DNA of 36,316 nt from an uncultured Verrucomicrobiota bacterium (GCA_903854655.1 CAINXC010000611.1:1-36316); one strand, 5' to 3'; shown: positions 8,742 to 17,748, numbered from the stretch's first letter. The notes: generated by a model not told the origin, from the letters alone. Numbers and translations are program-made.

Positions 8742-10088
8742 ATGACCGAGCATACTGAAAACCCGGCAGTTTCAAAAATGAAGGGGGCGATCAACCACTT
8801 CACCGCCTCGTTGAGCGGAGTTCATGTAACAAAGGACCTGGCGCTCCCGATCATTTCTTCCGTGAGGGGAAGGGCTGCAAAAGCTTTGACTAGATATCTC
8901 AAATTAAATAATATAGAAGAAATAAATGATACTTATAATATTCCTATAGAAAAATATGCAAGATTCAAGCGGCATGTAAAGCGCGTGGCTGCTTTCCAAG
9001 TAGCTCTCGTGCAGCTTCCTCGCTCGCTCGTTGTGAGCATTGTGAGTTCGTACGATGTATTTCTGGGAGATATATTAAGGGCGGCATTTTACCTTAAACC
9101 TGAAATGCTCAATGGCACAGAAAGAATATTGACTTTCAAGGAACTTGTTGAGTTTGGGAACATTGACGATGCACGTGCATACATCATTGAAAAGGAGATC
9201 GAATCCGTTATTCGATCCAGCCATATTCAGCAGTTCGAATGGATGGAAAATAAGTTTGTGATGCCGCTCCGATCTGGCTTGGATTCTTGGAAGCATTTTG
9301 TGGAAGCAACCCAACGCCGAAACCTATTTGTGCATTGTGATGGTATTGTTTCGGCGCAGTACATTGAATTGTGCGCCAAGCATGGAGTCGAAGTTGGTGA
9401 AACAAGCGTGGGTGATATGCTTCATGTCGATGAGGCTTATCTTCAAGCAGTATGGGAATGTGTTTACGAGGTAGGGGTTAAATTGGCTCACGTGATCTGG
9501 CGGAAGCTGTCTCCATCAAGTTTGGCTGAGAGTGAGAAACACCTGATTGATAATGCAATTGAGCTGCTAGAGGAAAAGCAGTATTCACTGCTTGCGAAGA
9601 TACTGCCGTTTTTTGTCTTCGATGTGAAAAAACACTCATCTGAAGCGAATCGCCGGATACTCCTAGTTAATTATTGCATATCCCTGAAGTTTTCGGGTAA
9701 TAGCGAAGAGATGGAAAAAGTCCTGGCGAGAGAGGACTTCACCGCGTGCGATGCACGGTTTCACTTGGCAGAAGCCGTATTGAATGACCATTTCGAAAAG
9801 GCTGCTAAGATTATGATTGAAATCGGGGCGAATAACCCAAAGATACCTAGACATGCCTATGAGAGTTGGCCTCTTTTTCGGGAGTTTCGCAAAAGTTCGG
9901 AGTTTGGATTGGCTTTCAAAACACTCTTCGGTGAGGACTTCAAAATTGAGAAGGCCGCAGGCATCGTGGCAGCGGTGGATGCGGTGGATGCAACCGCGCA
10001 GCATGTCGTAGAGCCCGCCGAAAGCGGGGAGGAGATTGAGCCTGAAGCAACAGCGACTGACACGGAAACTTCAACCCCCGACGAGTAA
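8742..10088 (+). CDS. HEPN-motif protein, candidate RNase/defence effector
   Basis: A soluble protein of 448 aa that I cannot assign to a named family. Residues about 85-255 look like an all-alpha HEPN domain: SIVSSYDVFLGDILRAAF (first helix) and QRRNLFVHCDGIVS with Arg193 and His198, the R-x4-H catalytic signature of HEPN ribonucleases. The C-terminal half is helical and repeat-like (KAAKIMIEIGANNPKIP), ending in an acidic tail (EPEATATDTETSTPDE). No signal peptide or membrane segment is seen. Base composition is far more AT-rich than both neighbours, especially near 8890-8960, which suggests horizontal acquisition. It lies 90 bp after the structured RNA. HEPN proteins commonly cleave RNA in toxin-antitoxin, abortive-infection or stress systems; that role is inferred here. 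Confidence 0.75.
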   Translation: MTEHTENPAVSKMKGAINHFTASLSGVHVTKDLALPIISSVRGRAAKALTRYLKLNNIEEINDTYNIPIEKYARFKRHVKRVAAFQVALVQLPRSLVVSIVSSYDVFLGDILRAAFYLKPEMLNGTERILTFKELVEFGNIDDARAYIIEKEIESVIRSSHIQQFEWMENKFVMPLRSGLDSWKHFVEATQRRNLFVHCDGIVSAQYIELCAKHGVEVGETSVGDMLHVDEAYLQAVWECVYEVGVKLAHVIWRKLSPSSLAESEKHLIDNAIELLEEKQYSLLAKILPFFVFDVKKHSSEANRRILLVNYCISLKFSGNSEEMEKVLAREDFTACDARFHLAEAVLNDHFEKAAKIMIEIGANNPKIPRHAYESWPLFREFRKSSEFGLAFKTLFGEDFKIEKAAGIVAAVDAVDATAQHVVEPAESGEEIEPEATATDTETSTPDE

Positions 10089-10221
10089 CAACCTTAGCAC
10101 TTTCATTTCGGCGGCGAGCTGCCTCACTCACCTCCTCATGGAGATGCCGGAGGGTGGCTGAGTTGCGCTCGATGATCGTTTGCACGTTCATTGACTCGGG
10201 TCCTGTTGTTTGTCGAATGCT

Positions 10222-11406
10222 TCAAAACGGATGCACCACCACCTTCGTTCCCGCGGCGATGGTGGCCCCAGCCTCAACCCGCAGCAGCGCATTGCACTGG
10301 CTGAGTCCATACAGCGCGTGGCTTTGCTGGGCACCTGCGGGACTGAAGCGACCGTCAGCGTACCGGCCGCGCATGAAATGGGGGCGGCTGCCGTCGTTAT
10401 CGACGGTGGCGGTGAGCTCGGCCTCGACGGCGGGTAGAGCGTGGTCCGCAGCCCCCATGAGCTTGAGCAGGGCGGGGCGGACGAAGAGCTGGTAGGTGAC
10501 GAATGACGAGACGGGATTGCCCGGCAGACCGAAGACATAGAGCGGGCGCGGCTGCTCGCGATGCACAAAGAGGAAGGGCTTGCCGGGCTTGATCTTCACG
10601 CGCCAAAGCTCGGGGCTCAAGCCCAGCGCCTGCAGGGCCGGCTTGATGTGGTCGTGATCGCCGACACTGACGCCGCCGCTGATGATGATCACATCGCGCG
10701 TGCCAGCCAGGGAATCGAGGGCCTGAATGGTGGCATCCAGATCATCGCGGCAATGGTGGGTCTGGATGTCGCGAAGACCGAGGCTTGCAAGCATGGCGGC
10801 GAGCATGGGGCCGTTGCTGTTGTAGAGCTGTCCAGGTTCCAGGGGCTGGCCGGGCGGGATGAGCTCGTCCCCGGTGCTGAGCACGCCAACGGAGGGAAGT
10901 CGATGAACCGGCAGGCTTGCGATTCCCTGCGTGGCGAGCAGGCCGATGAGCGTGGCAGTGAGCCGCTCGCCGGGGCGGATGAGCACCTGGCCCCGGCACA
11001 AGTCGCTGCCGGTGCGGCGGATGTGCTCGCCGGGGGACACGCTGTCGTTGATCACGATGCTGTCGCCGGTGCGGGTGACATCCTCCTGCATGATCACTGC
11101 ATCCGCATTCGTGGGCAGCGGGGCGCCGGTGAAGATGCGGATGGCATTGCCTGCGGGCAAAATGAGATGGCGGTCAGCTCCGGCGGGCTGCTCGTCGGCC
11201 ACGTCGAGACTGGCTCCCAAGGGCGCATCTGCGGCGCGCAGGGCGTAGCCATCCACCTGGGAGTTGTCGAAGCCGGGCAGGGCGACGTGCGCCAGCACCT
11301 GGGCGGCGGCATGGCGGCCGAGGCTTTCCACCAGCCCGAGGGTTTCGACACCGCCGGGCGTGACGCGGCTGAGAACGTGCTCGCGGGCTTCGGCTTCGGT
11401 GAGCAT
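10222..11406 (-). CDS. moeA: Molybdopterin molybdotransferase
   Basis: MoeA/gephyrin-E family (394 aa), which inserts molybdate into adenylylated molybdopterin to make the molybdenum cofactor. Family motifs are in order: [12 protein letters not shown] near residue 45, [18 protein letters not shown] (92-109), [47 protein letters not shown] and [17 protein letters not shown], then the small C-terminal beta domain. Length is typical. The gene starts 3 bp after the stop of the upstream lipoprotein gene, so translation may be coupled. No other Moco gene is in the window. Confidence 0.95.
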   Translation of the reverse strand: MLTEAEAREHVLSRVTPGGVETLGLVESLGRHAAAQVLAHVALPGFDNSQVDGYALRAADAPLGASLDVADEQPAGADRHLILPAGNAIRIFTGAPLPTNADAVIMQEDVTRTGDSIVINDSVSPGEHIRRTGSDLCRGQVLIRPGERLTATLIGLLATQGIASLPVHRLPSVGVLSTGDELIPPGQPLEPGQLYNSNGPMLAAMLASLGLRDIQTHHCRDDLDATIQALDSLAGTRDVIIISGGVSVGDHDHIKPALQALGLSPELWRVKIKPGKPFLFVHREQPRPLYVFGLPGNPVSSFVTYQLFVRPALLKLMGAADHALPAVEAELTATVDNDGSRPHFMRGRYADGRFSPAGAQQSHALYGLSQCNALLRVEAGATIAAGTKVVVHPF

Positions 11407-11409
11407 GGG

Positions 11410-11919
11410 CTATTGCTGGGGCTGGGGCGGACTGGGGCGGAGGAATTCGCTGGGCACGGGCTCGCCTGCCGGTGGTTTTTGTGGGGTAGGAGGCGTGGGA
11501 GGCGGCGGCGTTTCGATTTTGGACACAACCGCAGGGGTGATGGAGGAGGCTCCTGGCAACGGAGGCTCCTGGCTCACCGCCTGGTACATGACCGCATCCT
11601 CCTTTTGCGGGTTGCCCGAAACGATGTCGGCGGCGAGGAAGCTGCCCTTGCGTTCGGGGGTGACCTTGAGTTTGACGGCTTCGCCCTGCGGGTTGGTGCT
11701 GTAGAGCACGGTGCCTGCGGGAATCAGGATGTCCGCAGGGGTGCGGATCAAGACGAAGCGCTGCTCGGGGTTTACCAGCTCAACGGCACCGATCTCCTGC
11801 TGTTTCGCTCCGGTGCTGTCCGTGTCCTTCGGCTTCGTTTTTTCATGGCTTCCGAGCCTGCCCAGCATTTCGCAACTGGTGAGAAGGCTCAAGGCGACGA
11901 TGGCAAGCAAACGGATCAT
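11410..11919 (-). CDS. Putative lipoprotein with proline-rich tail
   Basis: A protein of 169 aa. The start at 11919 gives MIRLLAIVALSLLTSC, a lipoprotein signal peptide with lipobox LTSC and Cys16 as the acylation site; a longer frame from 11964 would bury it. The mature part has a lysine/aspartate linker, a compact beta-rich segment (EQRFVLIRTPADILIPAGTV then GSFLAADIVSGNPQKED), and a proline-rich C-terminus (PPPPTPPTPQKPPAG). It is probably attached to a membrane. It precedes moeA by 3 bp but has no obvious link to molybdenum metabolism. Specific function not recognised. Confidence 0.8.
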   Translation of the reverse strand: MIRLLAIVALSLLTSCEMLGRLGSHEKTKPKDTDSTGAKQQEIGAVELVNPEQRFVLIRTPADILIPAGTVLYSTNPQGEAVKLKVTPERKGSFLAADIVSGNPQKEDAVMYQAVSQEPPLPGASSITPAVVSKIETPPPPTPPTPQKPPAGEPVPSEFLRPSPPQPQQ

Positions 11920-12016
11920 GCCTGGACCATAGCGACTCCGGGCGAGGCTGGCAACCCCGCCCATGCATTGTCACCGGACTGGAAACTTCGCACCGGCAGG
12001 CTATGATGACCAGCCC

Positions 12017-13819
12017 ATGCCCGTGATCACCAACATCGCCGCCTACAAGTTCGCTCGGCTCACCGACCTCAAATCCCTGCGGGAGCGTCTCATCGCGCAA
12101 TGCAAGGCCTGGGGGCTGAAGGGCACGATCCTGCTGAGCGCGGAGGGCATCAACCTGTTCGTGGCCGGGGCGGCTGATGAGATTGGCTTCCTGCTGGCGG
12201 AGTTGCAGGCCATCCCCGGCCTCGAGGGGCTGGAGGTGAAGGTGAGCGAGAGCGACGACCAGCCATTCAACCGGATGCTGGTGCGCATCAAGAAGGAGAT
12301 CATCGCCTTCGGCGTGGAAGGCATCGACCCGGCGGCCTACACCTCGCCCCGCCTTTCAGCGAAAGAGCTGAAGCAGTGGCTGGATGAAGGGCGGCCGGTG
12401 ACCCTGCTCGACACCCGCAACGATTACGAGGTGAAGCTGGGCACCTTCCGGGGCGCGCTGCCCATCGGCGTGGACCATTTCCGCGATTTCCCCGAAGCCG
12501 TGCGCCGTCTGCCGGATCACCTCAAATCGCAGCCCATCGTGACCTTTTGCACAGGCGGGATTCGCTGCGAAAAGGCCGCCCCGTTCATGGAGAGGGAGGG
12601 CTTCCAGCACATCTACCAGCTCGATGGTGGCATCCTGCGCTACTTTGAGGAGTGCGGCGGCGATCACTACGATGGCGAGTGCTTTGTCTTCGACCAGCGA
12701 GTGGGGGTTGATCCCGGCCTGAGCGAAACCGAATCCACCCAGTGCTACGGCTGCCAGACACCGCTCAACGCAGAGGATCAGCTCGATCCGCGCTACGTCC
12801 AGGGCAGCACCTGCCCCTATTGCTTCAAGACCAGCGATGAGCAGATGCGCGAGAACATCGTGGCACGGCATGAAGCGTTGCGCCGCCTGACCACCCCGCT
12901 GCCCGGCAGCCAGCCCTATGACAACCACCGGCCGCTGACCGTGCCCGCCGCGCTGGATGGCGCCACCATGATTGATTTTCTCTGCGGCATCCTCGGCCAT
13001 GTGGGGCGCGAGGAGTGGCTCCTGCGCTGCGAGCAGAACCGCATCCTCACCGACAAGCTGGAGCCCGTGGGGGCGGATCATTCCGTGCGCGGTGGCGAGC
13101 GCTACCTGCAACTGCTGCCCGCGATCACGGAGCCTGATGTGTCCGCTGATGTGCGGCTGCTGTTTGAAGACGAGACCATCATCGTCCTGAACAAGCCCGC
13201 GCCCCTGCCGATGCACCCCTGCGGGCGCTTCAACCGCCACACCCTGCAATGGATGCTCAACGCGCTCTATTACCCGCAGAAGCCGCGTCATGCGCACCGG
13301 CTGGATGCGAACACCACGGGGCTGGTGGTGTGCGCCCGCACCCGGCATTTCGCCGGGCTCATCCAGCAGCAGCAATTCGCCCAAGGCGAGGTGGGCAAGG
13401 TGTACCTCGCACGCGTGCAGGGGCACCCCATGGAGGACGAATTCAAATGCGAAGAGCCCATCAGCGACGAGCCAGGCTTCGCAGGCTCGCGGGAGATTGA
13501 TGAGGAACATGGCCAGGCGGCGCTCACCTTGTTCAAGGTCTTGCAGCGCCATGCCGATGGCACCGCCTTGGTGGAGGCCCGCCCGCTCACCGGACGCACC
13601 AATCAAATTCGCGTTCACCTATGGCAGCTTGGTCATCCGGTGGCGGGCGACCAGGCCTATCTTCCAAACAAGCAGGTGGGCGACACCCAGACCCTGACCA
13701 TGCAGGACAAGCCTCTCTGCCTCCACGCCTGGAAGCTGAGTTTCCTGCACCCGCGCACCAAGGTGCCTTTGAGCTTTGAGACGGAGCGGCCCGAGTGGGC
13801 GGGGGAAGGCCTGATTTAG
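12017..13819 (+). CDS. Fusion: TrhO-type rhodanese (tRNA U34 hydroxylation) + RluA-family pseudouridine synthase
   Basis: A 600-aa two-enzyme protein. Residues 1-275 match TrhO/YceA: an N-terminal ferredoxin-like domain (GTILLSAEGINLFVAG), a rhodanese domain with catalytic Cys178 in FCTGGIRCEKAAPF, and a C-terminal four-cysteine site (Cys243, 246, 266, 269). TrhO makes 5-hydroxyuridine at tRNA position 34. Residues about 315-365 resemble the degenerate S4 domain of RluA enzymes (MIDFLCGILGHVGREEW). The catalytic domain follows, with HRLDANTTGL (Asp430 nucleophile) and RPLTGRTNQIRVHLWQLGHP. The start at 12017 (MPVITNIAAYKF) is where the family begins. No internal stop or frameshift is seen. 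It is divergent from the lipoprotein gene. Confidence 0.92.
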   Translation: MPVITNIAAYKFARLTDLKSLRERLIAQCKAWGLKGTILLSAEGINLFVAGAADEIGFLLAELQAIPGLEGLEVKVSESDDQPFNRMLVRIKKEIIAFGVEGIDPAAYTSPRLSAKELKQWLDEGRPVTLLDTRNDYEVKLGTFRGALPIGVDHFRDFPEAVRRLPDHLKSQPIVTFCTGGIRCEKAAPFMEREGFQHIYQLDGGILRYFEECGGDHYDGECFVFDQRVGVDPGLSETESTQCYGCQTPLNAEDQLDPRYVQGSTCPYCFKTSDEQMRENIVARHEALRRLTTPLPGSQPYDNHRPLTVPAALDGATMIDFLCGILGHVGREEWLLRCEQNRILTDKLEPVGADHSVRGGERYLQLLPAITEPDVSADVRLLFEDETIIVLNKPAPLPMHPCGRFNRHTLQWMLNALYYPQKPRHAHRLDANTTGLVVCARTRHFAGLIQQQQFAQGEVGKVYLARVQGHPMEDEFKCEEPISDEPGFAGSREIDEEHGQAALTLFKVLQRHADGTALVEARPLTGRTNQIRVHLWQLGHPVAGDQAYLPNKQVGDTQTLTMQDKPLCLHAWKLSFLHPRTKVPLSFETERPEWAGEGLI

Positions 13820-13824
13820 CAAAA

Positions 13825-13934
13825 GTTGGAGTCAAGCCTTCAGGCGATCACCCTGGAACGGCTGCCGAAATAAAGTTGCCCAAACCACCCACGGCCACGC
13901 TCAAGGGGTGATCGCGTAAACGCTTGACTCCAAC
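13825..13934. repeat. 110-bp nested inverted repeat, MITE-like
   Basis: The outer arms GTTGGAGTCAAGC (13825-13837) and GCTTGACTCCAAC (13922-13934) are perfect 13-bp inverted repeats. After symmetric 6-nt spacers, inner arms GCGATCACCC (13844-13853) and GGGTGATCGC (13906-13915) pair perfectly. The middle is unpaired by eye. It has no coding potential and lies between two convergent genes, as expected for a small non-autonomous element or a very large hairpin terminator. No target-site duplication was recognised. Confidence 0.7.
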
Positions 13935-13964
13935 CATCAAGGCCATGGCACGCGGCCTCGATGG
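13934..13964. terminator. Hairpin between convergent genes
   Basis: CCATCAAGGCC (13934-13944) pairs with GGCCTCGATGG (13954-13964) with one G-T, leaving a 9-nt loop. It lies between the ends of the TrhO/RluA fusion and pheT and could stop transcription from either side. No U-tract follows, so an intrinsic terminator is only possible. Confidence 0.35.
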
Positions 13965-14017
13965 TGACATGTAAACCATGCCATCGCGTGTCTACGATCT
14001 TTCTGATCACGGGGTGC

Positions 14018-16420
14018 TTAGCGCACCGTCGCGGGCAGCGCCTTCGCCAGGGCCGCGAGGATTCGTGCGTGGGCCTGATCGACCTCCGCCGTTTCCAAGG
14101 TGCGTTCGGGTGAGCGATAGGTCAGGGTCCAGGCCACGGACTTGCGGTCCGTGGGGATCTTGGTGCCGGTGGCGTCGGTGAAGACATCGAAGACCTCGGA
14201 CTGCACCATGAGCGGCTCCTTGATGCCGGCGAAGAAACCGGCCACCTGCGAGTGCGGCAGGTCGGCGGGCACTTCCATGGAGATGTCACGGGTGATGGCG
14301 GGGAAGCGCGGCAGCTCCTCGAACTTCGCCGGGCCGCCGCTGCTGGTGCGCAGGGCGCTGAGCACGAGTTCGGCCACATAGACGGGGTGGCGTGCGTCGA
14401 TGGCGCGGGCGCGGGCGGGATGAAGCTGGGCGATCCAGCCGCCGCTGCGGTTGCCGGCGCGCACTTCGTGGCTGAGCAGGAAGGTGGCGTTGTCCGGCAG
14501 GCGCTTCAATTCTAAAGACTGGCCGGCGAGACCGGGCAGGGATTCAATGAGGCCGCGCAGGTCATAGACATCGGCGGGCTTTGGCTCCTTGCCGTGCCAG
14601 GAGCCTGGCGAAACCGGGCCGCTGAGCAGGATGGCGGCGCGCTCGTCCTCGCGTGTGGTGTTGTTCGGCAGCCGCAGGAAGATGCGGCCCAGCTCGAAGA
14701 AGCGCAGGCGGCCCAGGCCCTGGCGGATGTTCAGCGCGGCGGTGGCGATGAGGCCGGGCACGATGCTGGGGCGCAGGGTGGTGTGGTCTTCGCTGAGCGG
14801 GTTCTTCACCGGCTGGCTCCACTTGGTCACGTCCGCCACGCCGAGGCTGTCACTGAGCTGCGCGCTGGAGATGAGGCGCAGGGTCTGGGCTTCGAAGAAG
14901 CCTCGGTTGGCCAGCGCCTGGCGCAGTTGCATGGCGAAGTCGTAGTTCTTGTCCGAGGCGTCACCGCTGGCGAACACGGCCTGCTGCTTCGAAGGCACGC
15001 GCTCCAGGCCCACGACACGCGCAATCTCCTCCGTGAGATCGACGCTGCGCTGCAAATCAAGACGGTAGCTGGGCACCTGCCAGCGCGAGGTGTGCTCGCC
15101 TGAGGACAGCTTCTGCAAGCCCAGCTTGGTGAGGATGCCGTGCATCTCCCCGGCGCTGAGATCGGGGATGCCCAGCAGGCTGCGGGCGCGGGCTTCATCG
15201 AAGTCGAGTTCGCCTGCCAGCTTCGGCGCGGCGCCGGCGGCTTCGGTGACATCAGCGGCGGTGCCGCCGGCGATTTCGAGGATGAGCTTGACGGCCAGTT
15301 CCGAGGCACCCTGCACCTGTTGCGGATCGGCGCCGCGTTCAAAACGATAGCTGGAGTCGCTGCTCAGCCCCAGGCGGCGCGAAGTGCGGCGGATGCCGGA
15401 GGGCTGGAAGTAAGCGGCCTCCAGCAGCACATCCGTGGTCGCCTCGGTGACTCCGCTGTGCTCGCCGCCCATGACCCCGGCGATGGCCACGGGATGGGTG
15501 CTGTCGGCAATCACCAGATCTTCGGCGGCCAGCGTGTGCTCAGTGCCATCGAGCGCCACGATCTTCTCGCCCTCGGCGGCCATGCGCGCGACGATGCCGC
15601 CCTTGAGCTGCGCAAGATCGAAGGCGTGCAGCGGCTGGCCCATTTCGAGCAGCACATAATTGGTGATGTCAACCACGCTGTTGATGGCGCGCAGGCCCAC
15701 GCTTTCCAGGCGGGCGCGCAGCCACACGGGGCTGGGGCCCACCTTCACGCCCTTGATCAGGCGGGCGGTGTAGAACGGGCAGGCCTCCGGGGCCGCAAGC
15801 GTGATGTCCTTCGCCGCGGCCAGGGTGGTGGCGGGTTGCGAGTAGTCGCGCCGGCCCTTCAGCGGCAGGCCGGTCAGGGCCGAGAGCTCGCGGGCGAGGC
15901 CCAGGTGGCTGAGCAGATCGGAGCGGTTCGGCGTGATTTCCAGGTCGAAGAGCACGTCCGCAGGCACCAGTTCCTTGAAGGGCCGGCCCACCGGGGCATC
16001 GGCGTCAAGGATCAGCAGCCCGCCGGTGTCCGCGCCCACGCCCAGCTCCTTGCCGCTGCACAGCATGCCGTTGCTGGCCACGCCGCGCAGCTTGCCTTCC
16101 TTGATCTCAAAATTGCCCGGCAGGATCGCGCCCGGCAGCGCCAGCGGCACCTTGTCTCCCGCCTTGAAGTTCTTCGCCCCGCACACGATCTGGCGCAGCG
16201 CACCCGAGCCGTCGTCCACCTGGCAGACGCTGAGCCGGTCCGCATTCGGGTGCTGCACGAACTCCTTGATCTGGGCGACCACGACCTTGTCGGAAGACAC
16301 GCCCTTCTCCTCCACGCCCTCGACTTCCACGCCCGCAAAGGTCAGCAGGTCCGTGAGCTGGGCGGTGGTGTAGGTGGACAGGTCAATGTGCGTGCTGAGC
16401 CAGGAGAGGGAAACTTTCAT
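14018..16420 (-). CDS. pheT: Phenylalanine-tRNA ligase beta subunit
   Basis: Full-length PheT (800 aa), the beta chain of the alpha2-beta2 phenylalanyl-tRNA synthetase. In order: N-terminal MKVSLSWLSTHIDLS, an EMAP/OB tRNA-binding domain (about 40-150, HPNADRLSVCQVDDGSG, SNGMLCSGKELG), B3/B4 editing domain (about 210-390, DITNYVLLEMGQPLHAFD), B5 (about 400-480), the catalytic-like core, and a C-terminal FDX-ACB anticodon-binding domain (FPAITRDISMEVP; TYRSPERTLETAEVDQAH). Usually pheS lies just upstream; here the upstream neighbour is a divergent aminotransferase gene, so pheS is elsewhere. A 24-bp sequence at 16461-16484 upstream of the start recurs before the YhcH-family gene. Confidence 0.96.
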   Translation of the reverse strand: MKVSLSWLSTHIDLSTYTTAQLTDLLTFAGVEVEGVEEKGVSSDKVVVAQIKEFVQHPNADRLSVCQVDDGSGALRQIVCGAKNFKAGDKVPLALPGAILPGNFEIKEGKLRGVASNGMLCSGKELGVGADTGGLLILDADAPVGRPFKELVPADVLFDLEITPNRSDLLSHLGLARELSALTGLPLKGRRDYSQPATTLAAAKDITLAAPEACPFYTARLIKGVKVGPSPVWLRARLESVGLRAINSVVDITNYVLLEMGQPLHAFDLAQLKGGIVARMAAEGEKIVALDGTEHTLAAEDLVIADSTHPVAIAGVMGGEHSGVTEATTDVLLEAAYFQPSGIRRTSRRLGLSSDSSYRFERGADPQQVQGASELAVKLILEIAGGTAADVTEAAGAAPKLAGELDFDEARARSLLGIPDLSAGEMHGILTKLGLQKLSSGEHTSRWQVPSYRLDLQRSVDLTEEIARVVGLERVPSKQQAVFASGDASDKNYDFAMQLRQALANRGFFEAQTLRLISSAQLSDSLGVADVTKWSQPVKNPLSEDHTTLRPSIVPGLIATAALNIRQGLGRLRFFELGRIFLRLPNNTTREDERAAILLSGPVSPGSWHGKEPKPADVYDLRGLIESLPGLAGQSLELKRLPDNATFLLSHEVRAGNRSGGWIAQLHPARARAIDARHPVYVAELVLSALRTSSGGPAKFEELPRFPAITRDISMEVPADLPHSQVAGFFAGIKEPLMVQSEVFDVFTDATGTKIPTDRKSVAWTLTYRSPERTLETAEVDQAHARILAALAKALPATVR

Positions 16421-16460
16421 CGTGAGGTGCGGAAATGGGAGGCGGATTGTCGATGAAATC

Positions 16461-16484
16461 GCGGCGGGCTCAACAGGGAAGTGG
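16461..16484 (-). promoter_or_regulatory. 24-bp conserved upstream sequence (copy 1)
   Basis: On the plus strand it reads GCGGCGGGCTCAACAGGGAA then GTGG. It matches 26627-26650 at 22 of 24 positions. Both copies lie about 28-64 bp upstream of a minus-strand start codon (pheT here, the YhcH-family gene there), in the same orientation. That position suits a promoter or 5' UTR element, but a dispersed repeat is equally possible. Confidence 0.35.
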
Positions 16485-16536
16485 AAGGTCTGACTCCCCG
16501 CTTGCCTGACACCCCGTTCTGCTTCATGGAATCCCC

Positions 16537-17724
16537 ATGCCCGTCCCGCTGCTTGACGTCAATGCCCAGAACCGCCCTCTCGAAGCCGAACTGACCGGCG
16601 CTTTTCAGCGTGTGCTGAAGCACGGCATGTTCATTCTCGGCAAGGAGGTCGATCAATTTGAGGCGGAGGCGAGGGAATTCCTCGGGGTGAAGCATGCGCT
16701 TGGCGTGTCCTCAGGGACCGATGCCCTGGTGCTGGCGCTGATGGCCCTGGACTTGCAGCCGGGCGACGAGGTGCTGTGCCCCGCCTTCACCTTTTTCGCC
16801 ACCGCCGGCAGCGTGTCGCGGGTGGGTGCCGTGCCGGTGTTTGTCGATGTCTGCCCCGTGTGTTTCAACCTGGATGTGAACGACGCCAGGGCGAAGATCA
16901 CCAGCCGCACCAAGGCGATCATGCCCGTGCATCTGTTTGGCCAGAGCGCCGACATGGACGCGATCCAGGCGCTGGCGACGGAGCACGGCCTGCGCGTGAT
17001 CGAAGACGCGGCGCAAAGCTTCGGGGCCGCCTACAAGGGCCGGCAGACGGGCACCATCGGCGATTTCGGCGCGTACAGCTTCTTCCCCAGCAAGAACCTC
17101 GGTGGCCTGGGCGATGCCGGCCTGCTGGCGACCAATGACGACAAGCTGGGCGAATACGCGAAGATCCTGCGCGTGCATGGCTCCGCGCCGAAGTATTACC
17201 ATCACCACATAGGCGGCAACTTCCGCATCGACGCGCTTCAGGCGGCCTTCCTCAGCGTCAAGCTCAAGCACTACAACGATTACACGGCCAAACGGCAGGT
17301 GAACGCGGCCTTTTATGCCGAACGCCTCGGCCAATTGCCTGGCGTGGTGCAGGCTGATCCGGCCCATTGCAAGTGCGCCAAGGCCCAGTCGGCGTCGCTC
17401 GATGCGGCGCAGGCGAAGATCGTGCTGCCGGTGGGCTACGCTCACAACACGCACATCTGGAACCAGTACACGATCCGCGTGCTGGGCGGTCGGCGCGACG
17501 CGCTGCGCGATTTCCTGTGGTCGAAGAAGATCGGCTGCGAGGTGTATTACCCCGTGACGCTGGATCAGCAGAAATGCTTCGCCCATCTGCCCGCGCACTC
17601 ATTGCAGGGTTGCGAGGTGTCGCATCAGCTCGCCGCCGAGGTGCTGAGCATTCCGATTTATCCGGAACTCAACCCCGCGCAGAGGGAGGAAGTGGCCGCC
17701 GCCATCGCGGAGTTCGTGGCGTAA
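16537..17724 (+). CDS. DegT/DnrJ/EryC1/StrS-family PLP aminotransferase
   Basis: A 395-aa fold-type I aminotransferase of the nucleotide-sugar type. Visible family motifs are VSSGTDALVLALMALDL (57-73), PAFTFFATAGSV, VHLFGQSADMDAI, VIEDAAQSFGAAYKG and SFFPSKNLGGLGDAG, where Lys186 is the expected PLP Schiff-base lysine. NFRIDALQAAFLSVKLKH and VYYPVTLDQQKCF follow. A short insertion (AHCKCAKAQSASLDAAQAK) sits before the conserved HIWNQYTIR. Such enzymes make amino sugars for polysaccharide, lipopolysaccharide or glycans; the sugar substrate is not readable. ribF follows after 24 bp, probably one transcript. Divergent from pheT. Confidence 0.93.
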   Translation: MPVPLLDVNAQNRPLEAELTGAFQRVLKHGMFILGKEVDQFEAEAREFLGVKHALGVSSGTDALVLALMALDLQPGDEVLCPAFTFFATAGSVSRVGAVPVFVDVCPVCFNLDVNDARAKITSRTKAIMPVHLFGQSADMDAIQALATEHGLRVIEDAAQSFGAAYKGRQTGTIGDFGAYSFFPSKNLGGLGDAGLLATNDDKLGEYAKILRVHGSAPKYYHHHIGGNFRIDALQAAFLSVKLKHYNDYTAKRQVNAAFYAERLGQLPGVVQADPAHCKCAKAQSASLDAAQAKIVLPVGYAHNTHIWNQYTIRVLGGRRDALRDFLWSKKIGCEVYYPVTLDQQKCFAHLPAHSLQGCEVSHQLAAEVLSIPIYPELNPAQREEVAAAIAEFVA

Positions 17725-17748
17725 CTCAACGCAGCGGCAGATCTCGCC

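Noticed and set aside
10100-10191. Minus-strand frame MNVQTIIERNSATLRHLHEE as a small gene
   Set aside because: It continues into the antisense of the HEPN gene with loss of protein-like character, and no family match is known.
13820-14017. CRISPR-like or tRNA-like structure
   Set aside because: The pairing is a single nested inverted repeat, with no repeat-spacer pattern and no cloverleaf or TψC-like sequence.
15140-16456. Long plus-strand open frame opposite pheT
   Set aside because: Antisense shadow; pheT motifs are complete on the other strand.
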